Both the position numbers and the translations under genes were made by a program. 64,000 bases of DNA from Parapristionchus giblindavisi (lineage: Eukaryota; Nematoda; Chromadorea; Rhabditida; Diplogasteridae): NCBI GenBank assembly GCA_943737045.1, contig CALSFV010000339.1, positions 62,001-126,000 on the forward strand. Direction: 5' to 3'. Below are positions 1 through 11,700 of this stretch, piece by piece. Under the pieces are notes generated by a model. It was not told the origin of the DNA and made no database searches. It was given only the letters and a program-made list of their open reading frames with translations. Positions within the stretch are counted from its first letter, which is position 1; every line of letters starts with the position of its first letter.

Positions 1-1994
1 ACGATACCTTTCCCTTCTGTTATCATCCCTTCGTAGTGGTTCTCCTCTTCTCTCCCTCTCATTCATTTCCCGTTCTCTTGATCGATCACGACGACGAGAC
101 ACAAGCTACAGTAATCACACATTATTGATTGAATACCATACATTTTCGAGCACCCAAAACGGGTCAGTTTATCACATATCTTGCCAAAATAAGCGAAAAA
201 GTAAGCAATTTGCGGGCCAGTTTATAATCTTGCCCGTTTATCACAATTACAGGTCAATTTATAGTTCTGAAAATGTAAGTTGAAGAAAAATGCATATTGA
301 ATATAGTGACTATAATTGATTGGATACCTTTGGTCGTTCTGGTTTTCTATTTCTCTTATCATAATCATCATCATCACTTGAATCATCACTAAGATTTCCT
401 AGATCTTCATCAAGTAATGACTTGTATAGATCCAATTCTTTCACTTCTTCAAGAGCCTCGCGTTTCTACAATTACATTACATTTTTTTTGTTAAATTTGA
501 ACTATTAAACGAATTTATTTGACTACCTAGAAATGAAGCTATCAAAAGATCAAAGATCAACCAACCTGTAATCGTGGTATTTGAATATCACAAACTCGCT
601 CCTCTCGTAGCAGATTATCGATGAAATCATCCATGTGAATCAATTCAAACTCTGAAGTAATTTAAAAATAATCAATAAAGAAGTTCTGAATGGTAACACA
701 ATTGTGACTAGACCCGACACATTCACGCAACATCGGATCCATGAAAAGACTTGGCTATGGGATACTCGGATGCAACTTCTATCTGTTGCGAGAGAAGAAG
801 AAATGAGTCATACATTTCATATACCCTCGCCGTTATTTTTGGGTCGATTTTCGAAATATGGTGGATCGATTTAGAAAATTCGTTATTTTCCGTTTAAAAA
901 TCGTTATTTTTAGCTTCTTTTTACATCAAGTGACTGAAACTGAGCCATATATAGTGGGCTAATCCTCGAGGCTATGGAAATGTATGAAATGAATGAGTGA
1001 ATGAACTAACTGCCCATCTTATTCATCCATCTCAACTTTCGATAATCATTGTAGAGTGGTTCGAGTAGTTTATATTGTTCCACTGATGTCATTGTGAGAC
1101 GAATGTAAATGGCACCCAAGGCACGTAGATATCTATAAGAGAATAAGATTCATCGTTACACAATTCAACTCATAATATCAGATGTATCAGTGATGAATAA
1201 ATAATCAACATTATGTGGAAGTCTATGAACAGTAAATCAGCGGGTTTTGCACACAAAACAAAATATAGTCAATACACTTAGAATGCACCCTCTGCCTTGT
1301 TACATTAAAAAAAAACATATACAACTATAAAATCATACTTGAAGTCTTCCTGTCGAATGAACTCAATAGCAATCTCCTTATCTGGTTGAATCTGTAGCAT
1401 CTTCAATAGTAGACACAAGAATGGAGTTGGCTGAATATAGCTATTGTGAATTATTGATTGACATAGTGATAGTTATCTACCGTATACCTTGATATTACCG
1501 GCATAGATACCTCCGATATACCGTAGGTCCATTCCCTTATCGACAATTAGTTCGGCTGCAATTATTGATTATTTAATTAACACTTGAACGCATTATGACA
1601 TGACCAACACCATAGCAGATCAACCGCACAAATTATCATAACCAAATAATTGTACTATTCTTCCAGCATACATTTTCGGCGCCCTCACAGGGTCGAATTT
1701 CGAAATATGGTAGGTTGATTTATAAAAATCTTTATTTTTCGCTCAAACCGTAATAGAAAAATAAGCTTTATATAGTAGGCCGACCCTCACATTTTGTATG
1801 AAAATGTATGTCCTCCCAATATCCCATACTATGCTAGTCCCAAATCAATAAAGTTACAGTATACCTGTGAGTGCGAAGCAGTGTTCCTTCCAATAGATAT
1901 TATCATAGATACGTTGTCTGATAATCTTCTCAACGAGAAATTGTGGATTGGTTCCCTTGACGGAATGGGCATCTTTCGCCGTGCGATTCGCCAT
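1..1994 (-). CDS. PRPF38A: Pre-mRNA-splicing factor PRP38 (PRPF38A), 3' end beyond the window
   Basis: Spliceosomal protein of the U4/U6.U5 tri-snRNP, needed for spliceosome activation in the nucleus. The ATG at 1994-1992 opens MANRTAKDAHSVKGTNPQF, almost identical to the animal PRP38 N-terminus. Later exons, read on the minus strand, give IIRQRIYDNIYWKEHCF (to about 1862), DKGMDLRYIGGIYAGNIK (1557-1488), PFLCLLLKMLQIQPDKE (1433-1339), LEPLYNDYRKLRWMNKMG (about 1135-1009), FELIHMDDFIDNLLREERV (about 650-566) and an acidic DEDLGNLSDDSSDDDDYD (about 475-331). The first exon in the window (1-116) encodes the start of an RE/RS-rich tail (SRRRDRSRERE) that runs off the left edge. It is the last gene of the minus-strand array, 392 bp after the PLRG1 stop. 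Family identity is certain; internal exon borders are approximate. Confidence 0.93.
815..965. repeat. Diverged dispersed repeat, copy 1, in PRPF38A intron
   Basis: A segment reading about CGAAATATGGTGGATCGAT, then alternating 'cgttattttt' blocks, then ATATAGTGGGCTAATCCTC. It recurs in diverged form at 1668-1793 in another intron of the same gene. No TIR or coding content was seen. It is probably an old non-autonomous repeat. Confidence 0.55.
1668..1793. repeat. Diverged dispersed repeat, copy 2, in PRPF38A intron
   Basis: Shares the order GGGTCGAATTTCGAAATATGG, an AT-rich 'tttatttttcg' middle and ATATAGTAGGCCGACCCTC with the copy at 815-965. The two copies are in the same orientation but only moderately similar. 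Confidence 0.55.
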
Positions 1995-2386
1995 TCCGAC
2001 ACAGATTCAATCCCTAATAGATTATCGATTGATAATCCAAAATGAGAATGGATAATCAATAGTTTGACAAATACAGTAATCAGGCACTCGTAACCTGTTC
2101 TGTTCAAAATAACAAAAATTAAACAATTAGATAGATTCGCATCTTTTACCGAATGATCGAGAATGGGTGTATTATATAAATATGTATGAAATGAAACGAT
2201 TAAAATAACAACAATACAACAAGGAATGAGGGAAAATTGTGGATGGAAAATGAAACTATTAAATTATCGAACAGACAACCATTCAACATTCAATCAATAA
2301 TATATTAGAAGTGGAGATCACACGACAATCGGTATATGATTACGGTAGGAGAGAAGAGTACGGTATGCCATGGTGACAAATATCGA

Positions 2387-5300
2387 TTAGTACTGCTTCC
2401 TCTTGACAATCTCTGGCCGCCACACAATCGGATGAGATTCTTCCGTCTGTAATCAATCAATAGAATCTTTTGAATATTACAAAAACTTCAATCAATAAAA
2501 TGTTTTGTCCTTACAGCAGTATCATCCTCCTTGTACATCTTGATAGTCTTATCAGCTTCAGCTGTTATCAATCTCAATCCAGTCTTATCAAATGTCATCG
2601 CATAGATGCCAGCCTCTGAATCGATTGATCCTGGCTGTGGTTTCACCTGAAAATACGTGATTAGGAAAAATCGATCAGCATCATCAAAAGATTGATCAAT
2701 AGATCAGACATAACTACTACTACTACTACCGTACCTGTTCTTGCTGGAAGCAGAATCCACTCCTCCAGTCCCAGAAGCGCATCGATCCATTGTCACCTTA
2801 GATAACATAATCAATCGATAATACCATAACCCCACGGTAAATAAACTACCGTACCTCCAGATACGAGCACTCCATCTTGATTGCACGCAAGAGAGTTCAC
2901 GATGGCATTATGTCCAGGTAGATTCTGGATATATTGGATTAATAAAATCACTGATCGTATTGCTTTCATCAATACATTGCACGAAAACACAAGATTCCCC
3001 AACATTAGCGAGTTAAAGACCCGGCAGTTGATACTTATTTCCAACATAAATGATTACCTGCATGAATTCTCCATTGGGACACTTCCATTGCTTGATATTA
3101 TCAGGACTGGCAGATGCAAACATATACAGAGTGGGATGGAGGGCAAGGGCACGAACTGATTTCTGAAATTATCACATGAGAATAAATTCAATTTAGTCGA
3201 ATATTCAGTAATGGCAAAATGCTTATGCGGAGCAATAAACCAGTCAAATAGAAAATATAAAAATATTATTCTTATTATTATTATAGATTATCCAGATGCG
3301 TATTATTGATTTGTATGTACAATACCTTATGATGAGTAAGGGAGCACACACTCCTTCCTGCTGCTAGATCCCACAATCGAATCGTTGAATCGTGCGAGGC
3401 TGTGATCACCTAGACAAGAGAAGGAATCAATCAATAAAGTGGGCGGAGTCTACCATACCACCGTACCTGAGGATCAGCTGATTGACACACGACATCAGCT
3501 ACCGTATTCGTGTGACCGCCAAGACAATGAATCTGTGCCTTTGTACGCATATCCCATACCTGAAAGATATTTGACTTTCAAATGACAAATGTGTAGTAAA
3601 TGACAAACAAGAACTAGACTATACTCCTTATTTATATCAATGAAACAGATATTAATTTTTTTACTTACTGAAACATCTTCGCGATGTATGATAAATAAAA
3701 AAATAAAATAACATTGCCTATAAAATAATCTATAATTGTATTCCAATTCGCTAACAGTCAAATGGATTTGTTACAAAAAAAGAACTAGATGAATTCGTGT
3801 TTCATAGTACGCATATTAAATGCAATATGCCACATTCATCAATTCCAAACAATTAACTTAATAGAGAAAACGAAAAACAAACTCTGGCAGTTGAATCACG
3901 AGCAGCAGTTACGAGTACGTCAAGAGTGGGATGGTATGCGATCGCCTGAATTCAATCAATAATCATTCAAATCAATCAATAAGTGCAGCCAATCTACAGT
4001 ACCTGTATGGCAGACAAATGACCGTGATAGTGACGAATTACCTTGTTGTACTCCAGATCCCAACATTTCACCTCAAATATCGATTGATTAGAATAAATAG
4101 AATCATACATGGGCGCCGACATGGGGGTGCCCCCTGTAAAATTAGGGCTTTTCAAAATTTTGTGGAATGCCCTCTGTAAAAAATGACGTTTGGATGAAAT
4201 TTTTGAAAAAAAAGTGTAAAATTAACCATTTTCGTTAAAAAAACTCCCATATGCGGTCAGATTTTTACATTACTATAATATATCGTCCAAGATTTCTCAA
4301 GTTCCATTAATACAACATCAATGCATCATACCTGTTTATCTTCTCCTCCACTGAACAAGAATGGATGTCTATTGGAGATCTTGACTGCTCTCACTGCAGA
4401 GATGTGACCAGTGAGAGACAACTTCAGTTTGCCCGATGCCAAGTCCCAGATCTGAAATGAAATCAATATTCAAAAGTATCGCGAGCAGGGGGCAAAAAAG
4501 CAATCCGATAATGTCCGACGATTTGAGGGGGGGGGGGGGGGTTCCGCGTTCAGACCGCAAAATTAAAGGGATATCGCCAAAAATGCGAAGGAGTATATAT
4601 TCTCAGAATTTTCGACCACCCCCTCCAATTTTTGAGAGTATTTTGGAGTCCGTTCAAAAACAACCCCCTTTTACCCCATGAATATGGATGGCATGATACA
4701 GTAAGGATACAATGTAATACAGTACCTTGATGATACGATCAGCTCCTCCAGATGCAAACCATTGATTCTCAGGTTCAACATCCACAGCACGAACCCATCC
4801 TGTGTGACCTGAAATCAAGATATATCAGTATTATTTTATTCATGAAAGAAAAAATTATCGTAATCCATCAACTTCACGAATTACAACGACAAAAATAATA
4901 TATTTCCAAAACACTAAATCACAAGGCTAGTTCGCGACGGATCAACTTTGAATTTAAAAAAACAATTTAAATAAATAAATATTTTAGACAAACCAGAGAT
5001 GACTCGATATAGCTTCCATGGTGCATGCCACTTTGGTTTGACCATCATGGGTGCCTTTGATGGCAGAAGTGCACGTGTAGTGTTATCATCATTACGAGAT
5101 TGACTCGATCCTTTTGATCCAGTTGGTAGTACTGACAGAATCTCACTGAAAATTAATCGATAAGATCAAGGACACCCAAGAATCGGAAGAATCATTCGAA
5201 CAAATAGAAAGGACGAATAAATACTTCCAGAAACGATAATTCAACTGGCTCACAGGCACATAAATTTGGCCAACGACAACAACAACGTTCTATGACATAC

Positions 5301-6348
5301 CCAGGTCTTTTGGGTGCTACTCCATCTCCTCCAGTTATAGCTAGATTACCACTAGGTCCATTCAATACTGCACCACCTCCACTAGATTTCTGAAATAGAT
5401 CATACAATTAGCTTTACCGTCACGATCGAATGGTTGAACACACTCCACTGGATATGATAACAGTGAAACATGAGTCAACCTAGTCTTGAGAGACTTTTGA
5501 ACGTTGAGAGATAGAGAATCTCTTCATTTTGTACATAATTTCTTCGTTCTCAATTTGAGAATCTCAAACAGCGAGTGAGAACTGGCGGAAAAGAAATTTT
5601 TTTCAAAGATCTATCTTTCGTCAATATAAAGAAGTAAGTTGACTTACTTGTGATGTTGGAAGAGCAAGCATCTCTTCCTCTTTGGCCTTCTTTGCATTAA
5701 CCATCGCACGAATAACTCCACCGTATTCCTGATGACGTTTGATGGAACGAGTGATGGCAGTACTGTAAGAGAAACCATTACCGTAAGAGAAAGGATTACT
5801 GTAAGAGAAAGGATTACTGCAAGAGAACGGATTACCGTAAGACGCACTTCTTCCGATAACAAAACTAAATTTTAAAGAAATCACAGAATATTATTCAGGC
5901 GTCAGGCAGCCATAATTCTTTCGTAAATCACATTTCATTTTAAAAATAGCCAATATAAGAGTGGTGTAATCGTGCTATCGGAAGAAGCGTACACCCAAGC
6001 TAATTTTACTCATCGCTCTGGCACGCTCTCATGTAAACAAAGAAAACAATAGAGCACTGTCAGCACGTGGAATCTCGTGCCTTTAAGCAATTACAGTAGT
6101 CAATCAATCAATACTACCTCTTCTCATCATCAGCAGGGAATGCAGGATATTCTCCACAGAATAGATCTGATGTTCTCTTCATCGATCGGAATACGATATT
6201 GAGTAGATTACGGTCAGTCTGGGCTTGTGGCTTAAATCAATCAATAAGTTACCCACAGTAATCAGAGGATCGTGACGAGACTCACCTGCTCTTCAACAAT
6301 AGCAGCCTGATCATCTTTAGACGGAACTGGAGCAGCGACTGCTGCCAT
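2387..6348 (-). CDS. PLRG1: Pleiotropic regulator 1 (PLRG1/PRP46), WD40 splicing factor
   Basis: Core component of the Prp19/CDC5L complex of the spliceosome. The ATG at 6348-6346 gives [21 protein letters not shown] minus its last residue; the stop TAA is at 2389-2387 after [18 protein letters not shown], matching the PLRG1 C-terminus. Exons encode an N-terminal helical part ([19 protein letters not shown], about 6118-6229), a linker ([16 protein letters not shown], about 5000-5150) and seven WD40 blades: [38 protein letters not shown] (about 4453-4330), [73 protein letters not shown], and [18 protein letters not shown]. All blades are present, so the gene looks functional. It lies 240 bp after the MRPS35 stop. 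Two introns hold oddities: a G/C-rich insert at 4110-4260 and tandem acceptor-like repeats at 5761-5842. Confidence 0.96.
5761..5842 (-). repeat. 18-bp tandem repeat that contains the 3' splice site of a PLRG1 intron
   Basis: Four to five copies of an 18-bp unit. Read on the gene strand it is TAATCCTTTCTCTTACAG, i.e. a polypyrimidine tract plus AG acceptor. The last unit abuts the exon that starts with TACTGCCATCACTCGTTCC. Two units end in ACAG, one in GCAG and two in ACGG. Confidence 0.8.
5990..6087. mobile_element. Hairpin MITE (CTCTCG family), diverged copy, PLRG1 intron
   Basis: Begins ACACCCAAGCTAATTTTACT, has a central palindrome around 'ctctggcacgctctc..gagcactgtcag' and ends with CTCGTGCCTTTAA. 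It belongs to the ~110-bp family whose best copies are at 49211-49336 and 41281-41400. Confidence 0.6.
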
Positions 6349-6587
6349 CTCCAAAGAGATCATGATTATGATGGGATCAGAGATCAAAGATCAAATATCA
6401 TGTCATCGAGATAGAAATCGTGGACTATAAACCACTGACAGGGGAAAAACGAATAAAAAAGTTATAAGGGAAAATCTTTATAGACACATTTGCAACAGAA
6501 AAGTGAGCAACAAACAAATAACAATCTAGAGGTTTTAGACTAATTAATATTGATGAAATATGATCAGACTATAAACTACAATGCCAT

Positions 6588-9500
6588 CTATACTCTATCC
6601 TCTACTCTTCTATTAGCAAGGAGATCCTTGATAGCCGCGGCGTATTCACGAGTCGATTCTGCGCTTTCTTCCTGTAATGAATAATCAATAAATCACAGTA
6701 AGCACAGAAAGACAGACAAGAGTGGAATGCAAACTCTTACCGTATTCACATATTTTGTCCAAATCTGCTTGAACTTTTCCTTCTTTTCTTTCGCTTCTTC
6801 AGGAGACAAACCCGTCTGTAACAAAGGTATTAGTTATTCTATCTGTTGATAAAGTGATCAACTCTTATATGATAAAAATACAACCTTAGCAATAGCCTTA
6901 TTCAATCTTTCATCAGTAGTACTTCCTTCAAATACGAGATTGAGTCTATCAGAGATTCCCTTCATCGATTCCCATGAATCCACCTTCTGTAATGCAATCA
7001 ATCACACACAAAATTCACTTATAACATGTTCTGTTTTAAAAAATTGACTGCTTACAAGGAGTCTCTTATGTCTTAAGTCGGCGAAAAGTGACGATTTATA
7101 GCTTATTGGAAAGCCCTTTCTCTGTAGAGTAAGAATGTGTGTTTACAAAATCCTGCGGGGCTCTGTGCACGGAGTTAAAAAATTCCAAAGTTTGAGCAAT
7201 TTTTGCATTGAAATTCGGGTCTAATGGCCGTGAAATCGCCCTGAAATGATGGGGCAGTTCTGCGCTCTACATCTCCGAGCTAGTGGTAGCGCAGTGGCAA
7301 AGATGTCGCTTACAATTCTTGCGCAGCGGGTTCGATCCCCGCCGAAGCCACTTCTTTTGCACGATTTATACACTCGACTTTTCATGATTTTTTTGAATTA
7401 CCTAATCTACATGACTGACAGCCGTGCATCTAATTTGCAATAAAATATGTCAGTGATTATGGCGAACTACAGAGAGAGACAAGTAAACGAGGTTGCGTGA
7501 GTTATTGCGCTATATGTGACAAAGTTGGGTTAGGTTAGACGCACGACAGATGTGAGTAACTAATGTAAAAAGAAAAAAAATAATAAAAAAATGGAAATTC
7601 ACTCGGAAACGGAGTACGAGAAAGGTTGATGTCTGCATTGGTTTGGCCTATAACGAGGCCTACAAAGATTGACCCGCGAGTCTTGCTGTTATTCATTCCC
7701 CTTGGCAGCTGATCTCTCTCTCTCCCTCTCTCTCTCCTGTAGAGTAGTTTTGGACGCACTCACAGAGAAAGGTCCATTCTTGAATACCTGCACTATATGG
7801 CCAGTGGGGAGAGTACTCATGAGAAATGTTCGCTACACTAATTTGCATAGGTTGTCGTATTTCACTTTTAAATAAATGAATTCTCTGTTATTTAATAATA
7901 TACTGATGTTAGATAACAAAAAAAAACAAATAGAAATTTTCAAATAAAACGGTTAAAGAATAGGCAAAATTTACCTTCGTTGATTGAAAATAATGTATGA
8001 CGTTTACTTGTCTCTCCCTCTCTCTGTAGTTCGCCATGATCACTGACATATTTTGTTACAAATTAGATGCACGGCTGTAGATTAGGTAATTTAAAAAAAG
8101 TAGATTAGGTAATTCAAATAATCATGAAAAGTCGAGTGTAAAAATCGTGCAAAAGAAGTGGCTTCGGCGGGGAAAGAACCCGTGGCGCAAAAATCGTAAG
8201 TGACATCTTTGCCACTGCGCCACCACTAGCTCGGAGATGTAGCGCGCAGAACTGCCCCATCATTTCAGGGCGATTTCACGGCCATTAGACCCGAATTTCA
8301 AGGCAAAAATTGCTCAAACTTTGGAATTTTTTAACTCCGTGCACAGAGCCCCGCAGGATTTTGTAAATACACATTCTTACTCTACAGAGAAAGGGCTTTC
8401 CAATAAGCTATAAATCGTCACTTTTCGCCGACTTAAGACATAAGAGACTCCTTGTTAGAACAGAACATCAGAAATTGAACTTCTTAATTTTCAAGAAGAT
8501 TTATCGCCGAAATTTCTAAGAAATATATAAATATAACAGCGCACATTTTTCTATCTTCTCGAAAGTTTGAGGGTATACTAATTCGACCACGCTGATTTCA
8601 AATCCGTTTTAAAAACCTGCACTTTATTTTTTTGAAGCAAGATAGCATTTTCACTGGCCACTTAACACCGTTTAACGCTGTCTACATCATGGTATTGGTG
8701 GCCGAGTGGTTTAGGGCGCGGAATAGCATTTTATGAGAGGAGCAGGTTCGACTCCCACGTGGCGTATATCTTTTGCTGTTTTTTACAAAATGTATTGTGG
8801 TCTTCAAAAAAATAAAGTAGAGATTTTTAAAACGGATTTGAAATCAGCGTGTTCTAATTAGTATACCCTCAAAGTTTCGTGAAGATCAGGATATGTGTCT
8901 CCAGACCATTCCCTTGTAAGTGAATTTTGTAGTAACGAACAAAACAAAATCAAGAACGAAGAAATCACAAAGATTAGAAGGGAAAACCCACGTTAGATTC
9001 ATGATAGAGTACGGTAAGCAGATAGAAGGCATAGTCATAATTCTGATCACGAGTGTAACATCTATAATCAATAAATATTGATTGATAAATAACTTATCAA
9101 CTTAAATGAGCAGAAGCATCATACCTATCAGTGACAATGGTCAATGTATCAGTCTCTTCATTATATCTCGATCCAGCCAATCTCATCAACTTCTCCTTTC
9201 CATTATCATTCAATGCAAGAGATGACACTTTCATGGATACGGTAATGACACGAGCACGATTGTCACGAATGTTTGTACCCTAAACAGAAGGTAATATAAC
9301 AAGAGTTATGCCAACTTGAAAATGTTAGCTATGATTGATAGAGTATGGAAAAATGAGAGAGCGAATATGACATTCGCTTGCAAAAAGGTTTTTCATTGAG
9401 ACTTTCTCGGGCACATGAATATTTGAACCAAGAAATTATTCGTTCCTGCGTCGGAGCTATATTATTCACCTTTAAGCAACTATATAACGAAAAGAAGAAC

Positions 9501-10574
9501 TGACCTGATGAATGAAATCAGCATATTTGACAGTAAGTGGTAGTGCTTCCACTTCTTTCCCTTTAAGAGCAGCGGGAAACTCTGTACAGAACTCTGCAAG
9601 GATCAATCATGAATATGGTATTGCGTGTATCAGAAGTAGCATAAATGAATACATAAACGTAACCAACGTTTGAGTGCATTACAGTGTTTCTCAATGGCCG
9701 CTGGCGTCAAATGGAGAAAGTTGGGGATTTTCACCAATTCGAGATTACCCTACAATAGAAATTTTAAGCATAACGAATCGTACTTTACATCTAAAACTTG
9801 AGAAACAATATTATATCAGAACAAACCTCCTTCTTGAATGGAGCTCTTTTATCTGGATTCTTTCTTGAACCCATTCTAATGGGAAGAGGAACAACAGAAG
9901 AGGCGAATGAACGAGCAGCAGGCCATACTGATGACCATTCCTGATAAGTACAAAAGGTGAGAAAAGAATAGAAATAAGTGGAATAATTCATTTTAAAATA
10001 ATCAGAATAATTCAAATTTCATTAAACGCATATTACTAACAGAGCTCAAATTTAAATTAGTACCTGATCAGTTTCCATTTCATTCGAACGAGGACTTCGA
10101 ACGGCCAGACGATCATGAATGTCCATACGACTTCTACGTTCAATCTTAAACAAATCAAAAAAGGAAATTAAGCCCGATCTCTACTATGAGGAAAGCCGAA
10201 GGAGAGGTTACGGACATAATTTAATAAATGGATAATTATCTAGAAAACATAGATGCTACAGATTGTTCGCATAATAGCTAGAAACTATCCCCAAAGACGA
10301 ATAAAAACGAGATGGAACCTGTGATCGTCCAGTAATTCTCTCCAATTCCATTTGAGCACGAAGTTTCCTCTTCGGCATCACGAACATCTCATGGAACTCC
10401 TCTCCCTGGATGCAAAACCCATACTAAACGTACACATGATGTTCTAAATACCTTAGCATCGAGATTTCCTTCTCTGATCACAGAGGCTGATCCTCCAGTT
10501 CTTCCACTCTCTGTGCTCACAGCATCACGAATCTTTGATGCAAGCGAGGAGAAGTTCCTCCTTGTTATCATCAT
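6588..10574 (-). CDS. MRPS35: Small ribosomal subunit protein mS35 (MRPS35), mitochondrial
   Basis: Subunit of the mitochondrial small ribosomal subunit. The ATG at 10574 opens [20 protein letters not shown], a basic, Ser/Arg-rich presequence typical of mitochondrial import. Conserved exons: [20 protein letters not shown] (9945-9825), [20 protein letters not shown] (about 9753-9670), [11 protein letters not shown] (about 9600), [20 protein letters not shown] (about 9280), DTLTIVTD and [19 protein letters not shown] (9062-8985), then [20 protein letters not shown] (about 6990-6885) and a C-terminal [19 protein letters not shown] with stop TAG at 6590-6588. The start is preceded directly by 'gttttatag', a likely trans-splice acceptor. 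Two inverted-repeat elements with tRNA-like cores sit in the ~1.9-kb intron between the last conserved exons. Spacing to LAMTOR2 upstream is 313 bp. Confidence 0.93.
7026..8468. mobile_element. ~1.4-kb foldback element with ~440-bp arms carrying a tRNA-like module
   Basis: The left arm (about 7054-7490) and the right arm (about 8000-8455) are reverse complements with small differences; the outer ends are TGTTCTGTTTTAA and its inverted counterpart ending AACAGAACA. Each arm contains a tRNA-like block (7278-7352 and 8159-8231). The middle (7490-8000) is unique, AT-rich, with a short TC run and no coherent ORF. It lies wholly inside an MRPS35 intron. No transposase is present, so it is a non-autonomous foldback or composite element. 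Confidence 0.85.
7278..7352 (+). repeat. tRNA-derived block in the left arm of the foldback element
   Basis: Contains TAGCGCAGTGG, an exact Pol III A-box form, and GGTTCGATCCC, an exact B-box form, about 45 bases later, with a perfect 5-bp T-stem (GCGGG/CCCGC). The acceptor stem does not pair well, so this is a tRNA-derived module and not a functional tRNA. The right-arm copy (8159-8231, minus) has a damaged B-box. Confidence 0.7.
8560..8879. mobile_element. ~320-bp inverted-repeat element with a tRNA-like core
   Basis: The terminal inverted repeats are about 50 bp. The left begins 'gaaagtttgagggtatac' and the right ends 'gtataccctcaaagtttc'; both contain GATTTCAAATCCGTTTTAAA or its complement. 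The core at 8692-8765 has GGTGGCCGAGTGGTTTAGGG (Ser/Leu-type A-box) and GGTTCGACTCC (B-box). It lies in the same MRPS35 intron, about 90 bp from the larger foldback element. Confidence 0.8.
8692..8765 (+). repeat. tRNA-Ser/Leu-like block inside the 8560-8879 element
   Basis: A-box TGGCCGAGTGG with the long D-arm form of type II tRNAs and B-box GGTTCGACTCC. The acceptor and T stems do not close cleanly, so it is tRNA-derived and probably not a working tRNA gene. Confidence 0.6.
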
Positions 10575-10887
10575 CTATAAAACATCAATTGACGATTTAC
10601 AACAACTTACAAAAACAAATTCGAAAAAACTTTATTCAAAGTGAGCCGCGACGCTGGACGCAACGCGCGACTTTTCTGAGTTCGTTGTGTCAATTTCCCG
10701 AAGATATGTCAGAATGTATTTTTTTAAAGTTCAATTTACTTTCTTTAATGATATTATTTTGCCTTGTAAATTATTGATGAATGGAATATAGTCTAATAAA
10801 TATTTATCTGATGAGAATATGAATATAGGAATGTATCGCAGGTTGGACATCATTGCACGTATACACACGACCATTGTCGGTCTCTTT

Positions 10888-11415
10888 CTAGATATTCTTT
10901 CCAACAAGAGTGATAGGTTCATCAAGATACTCAGTCAATGAGCGCATTTTAGCACGAAGAATACCCGGTTGCACTGATGAATTCGCCTAAATAAATCGAT
11001 TATTAATCTGATACTGTACAAATAGATTACTGTACCTTAAGAGCGAGAAGCATGTTTGCTACTCGTGTGGCACCCAATACACCATCCTCGCACATGATGA
11101 TCATCTCTTTAAGATCTTCTCTGCCTCCTGTAAAGATAATGGGTACTGTAACTCTGGAAGATTTGTCGATTTATAGATCAACGGATCACCTTTCCTGTCG
11201 AATGACTCCCAAATTGATGATACAAGCGCAGAGTTCACATTGGCATTGCCTTCACCATATCCATTGTATGCGAGTAGGACACCTATAGGATACGGTAATC
11301 ATATTGATCTTTGATCTTTCTCGCTCAGACCTTCTCGGTTGAATAGCAATGCTCCAGTCACATCGGCAGTATTCACCTGACCGAGGACTTCTATCAGTGT
11401 TCTATGTCGGAGCAT
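10888..11415 (-). CDS. LAMTOR2: Ragulator complex protein LAMTOR2 (p14/ROBLD3)
   Basis: Roadblock/LC7-domain subunit of Ragulator, which anchors Rag GTPases and mTORC1 signalling at the lysosome. The ATG at 11415 opens MLRHRTLIEVLGQVNTADV, then LLFNREG, VLLAYNGYGEGNANVNSALV (about 11283-11190), SSIWESFDRK, GREDLKEMIIMCEDGVLGA with TRVANMLLALK (about 11150-11037), and a last exon with RAKMRSLTEYLDEPITLVG; stop TAG at 10890-10888. The whole ~125-residue Roadblock fold is covered, with the usual length. The AG of 'cgttttag' lies two bases before the ATG. It sits 285 bp downstream of the RPB9 stop and 313 bp upstream of the MRPS35 start. Confidence 0.94.
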
Positions 11416-11700
11416 TTCTAAAACGAGAAGACTACCGTAATCAATCCATGATAAAGCTACAGTAATCTGACCAAATAAGACTACAGTATACCGATATGCA
11501 TGAACGAACGGCACGTCCAGATAAGCACAGCAAAAATATTTAGACTTTTTAAACAGTTTATGCATGCAAAATATATCCGTGGGAGATCATTAGGAACAAT
11601 ATAAATATAACAAATTTCGGAATTGAGAAACAAACAATTGAAGATGGAACACACACGAAAATCAATCAATACATCAAGATTACATTAATCGATATTTTAA

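Noticed and set aside
7278..8765. Functional tRNA genes
   Set aside because: A and B boxes match, but acceptor stems do not pair and the sequences are embedded in inverted-repeat elements.
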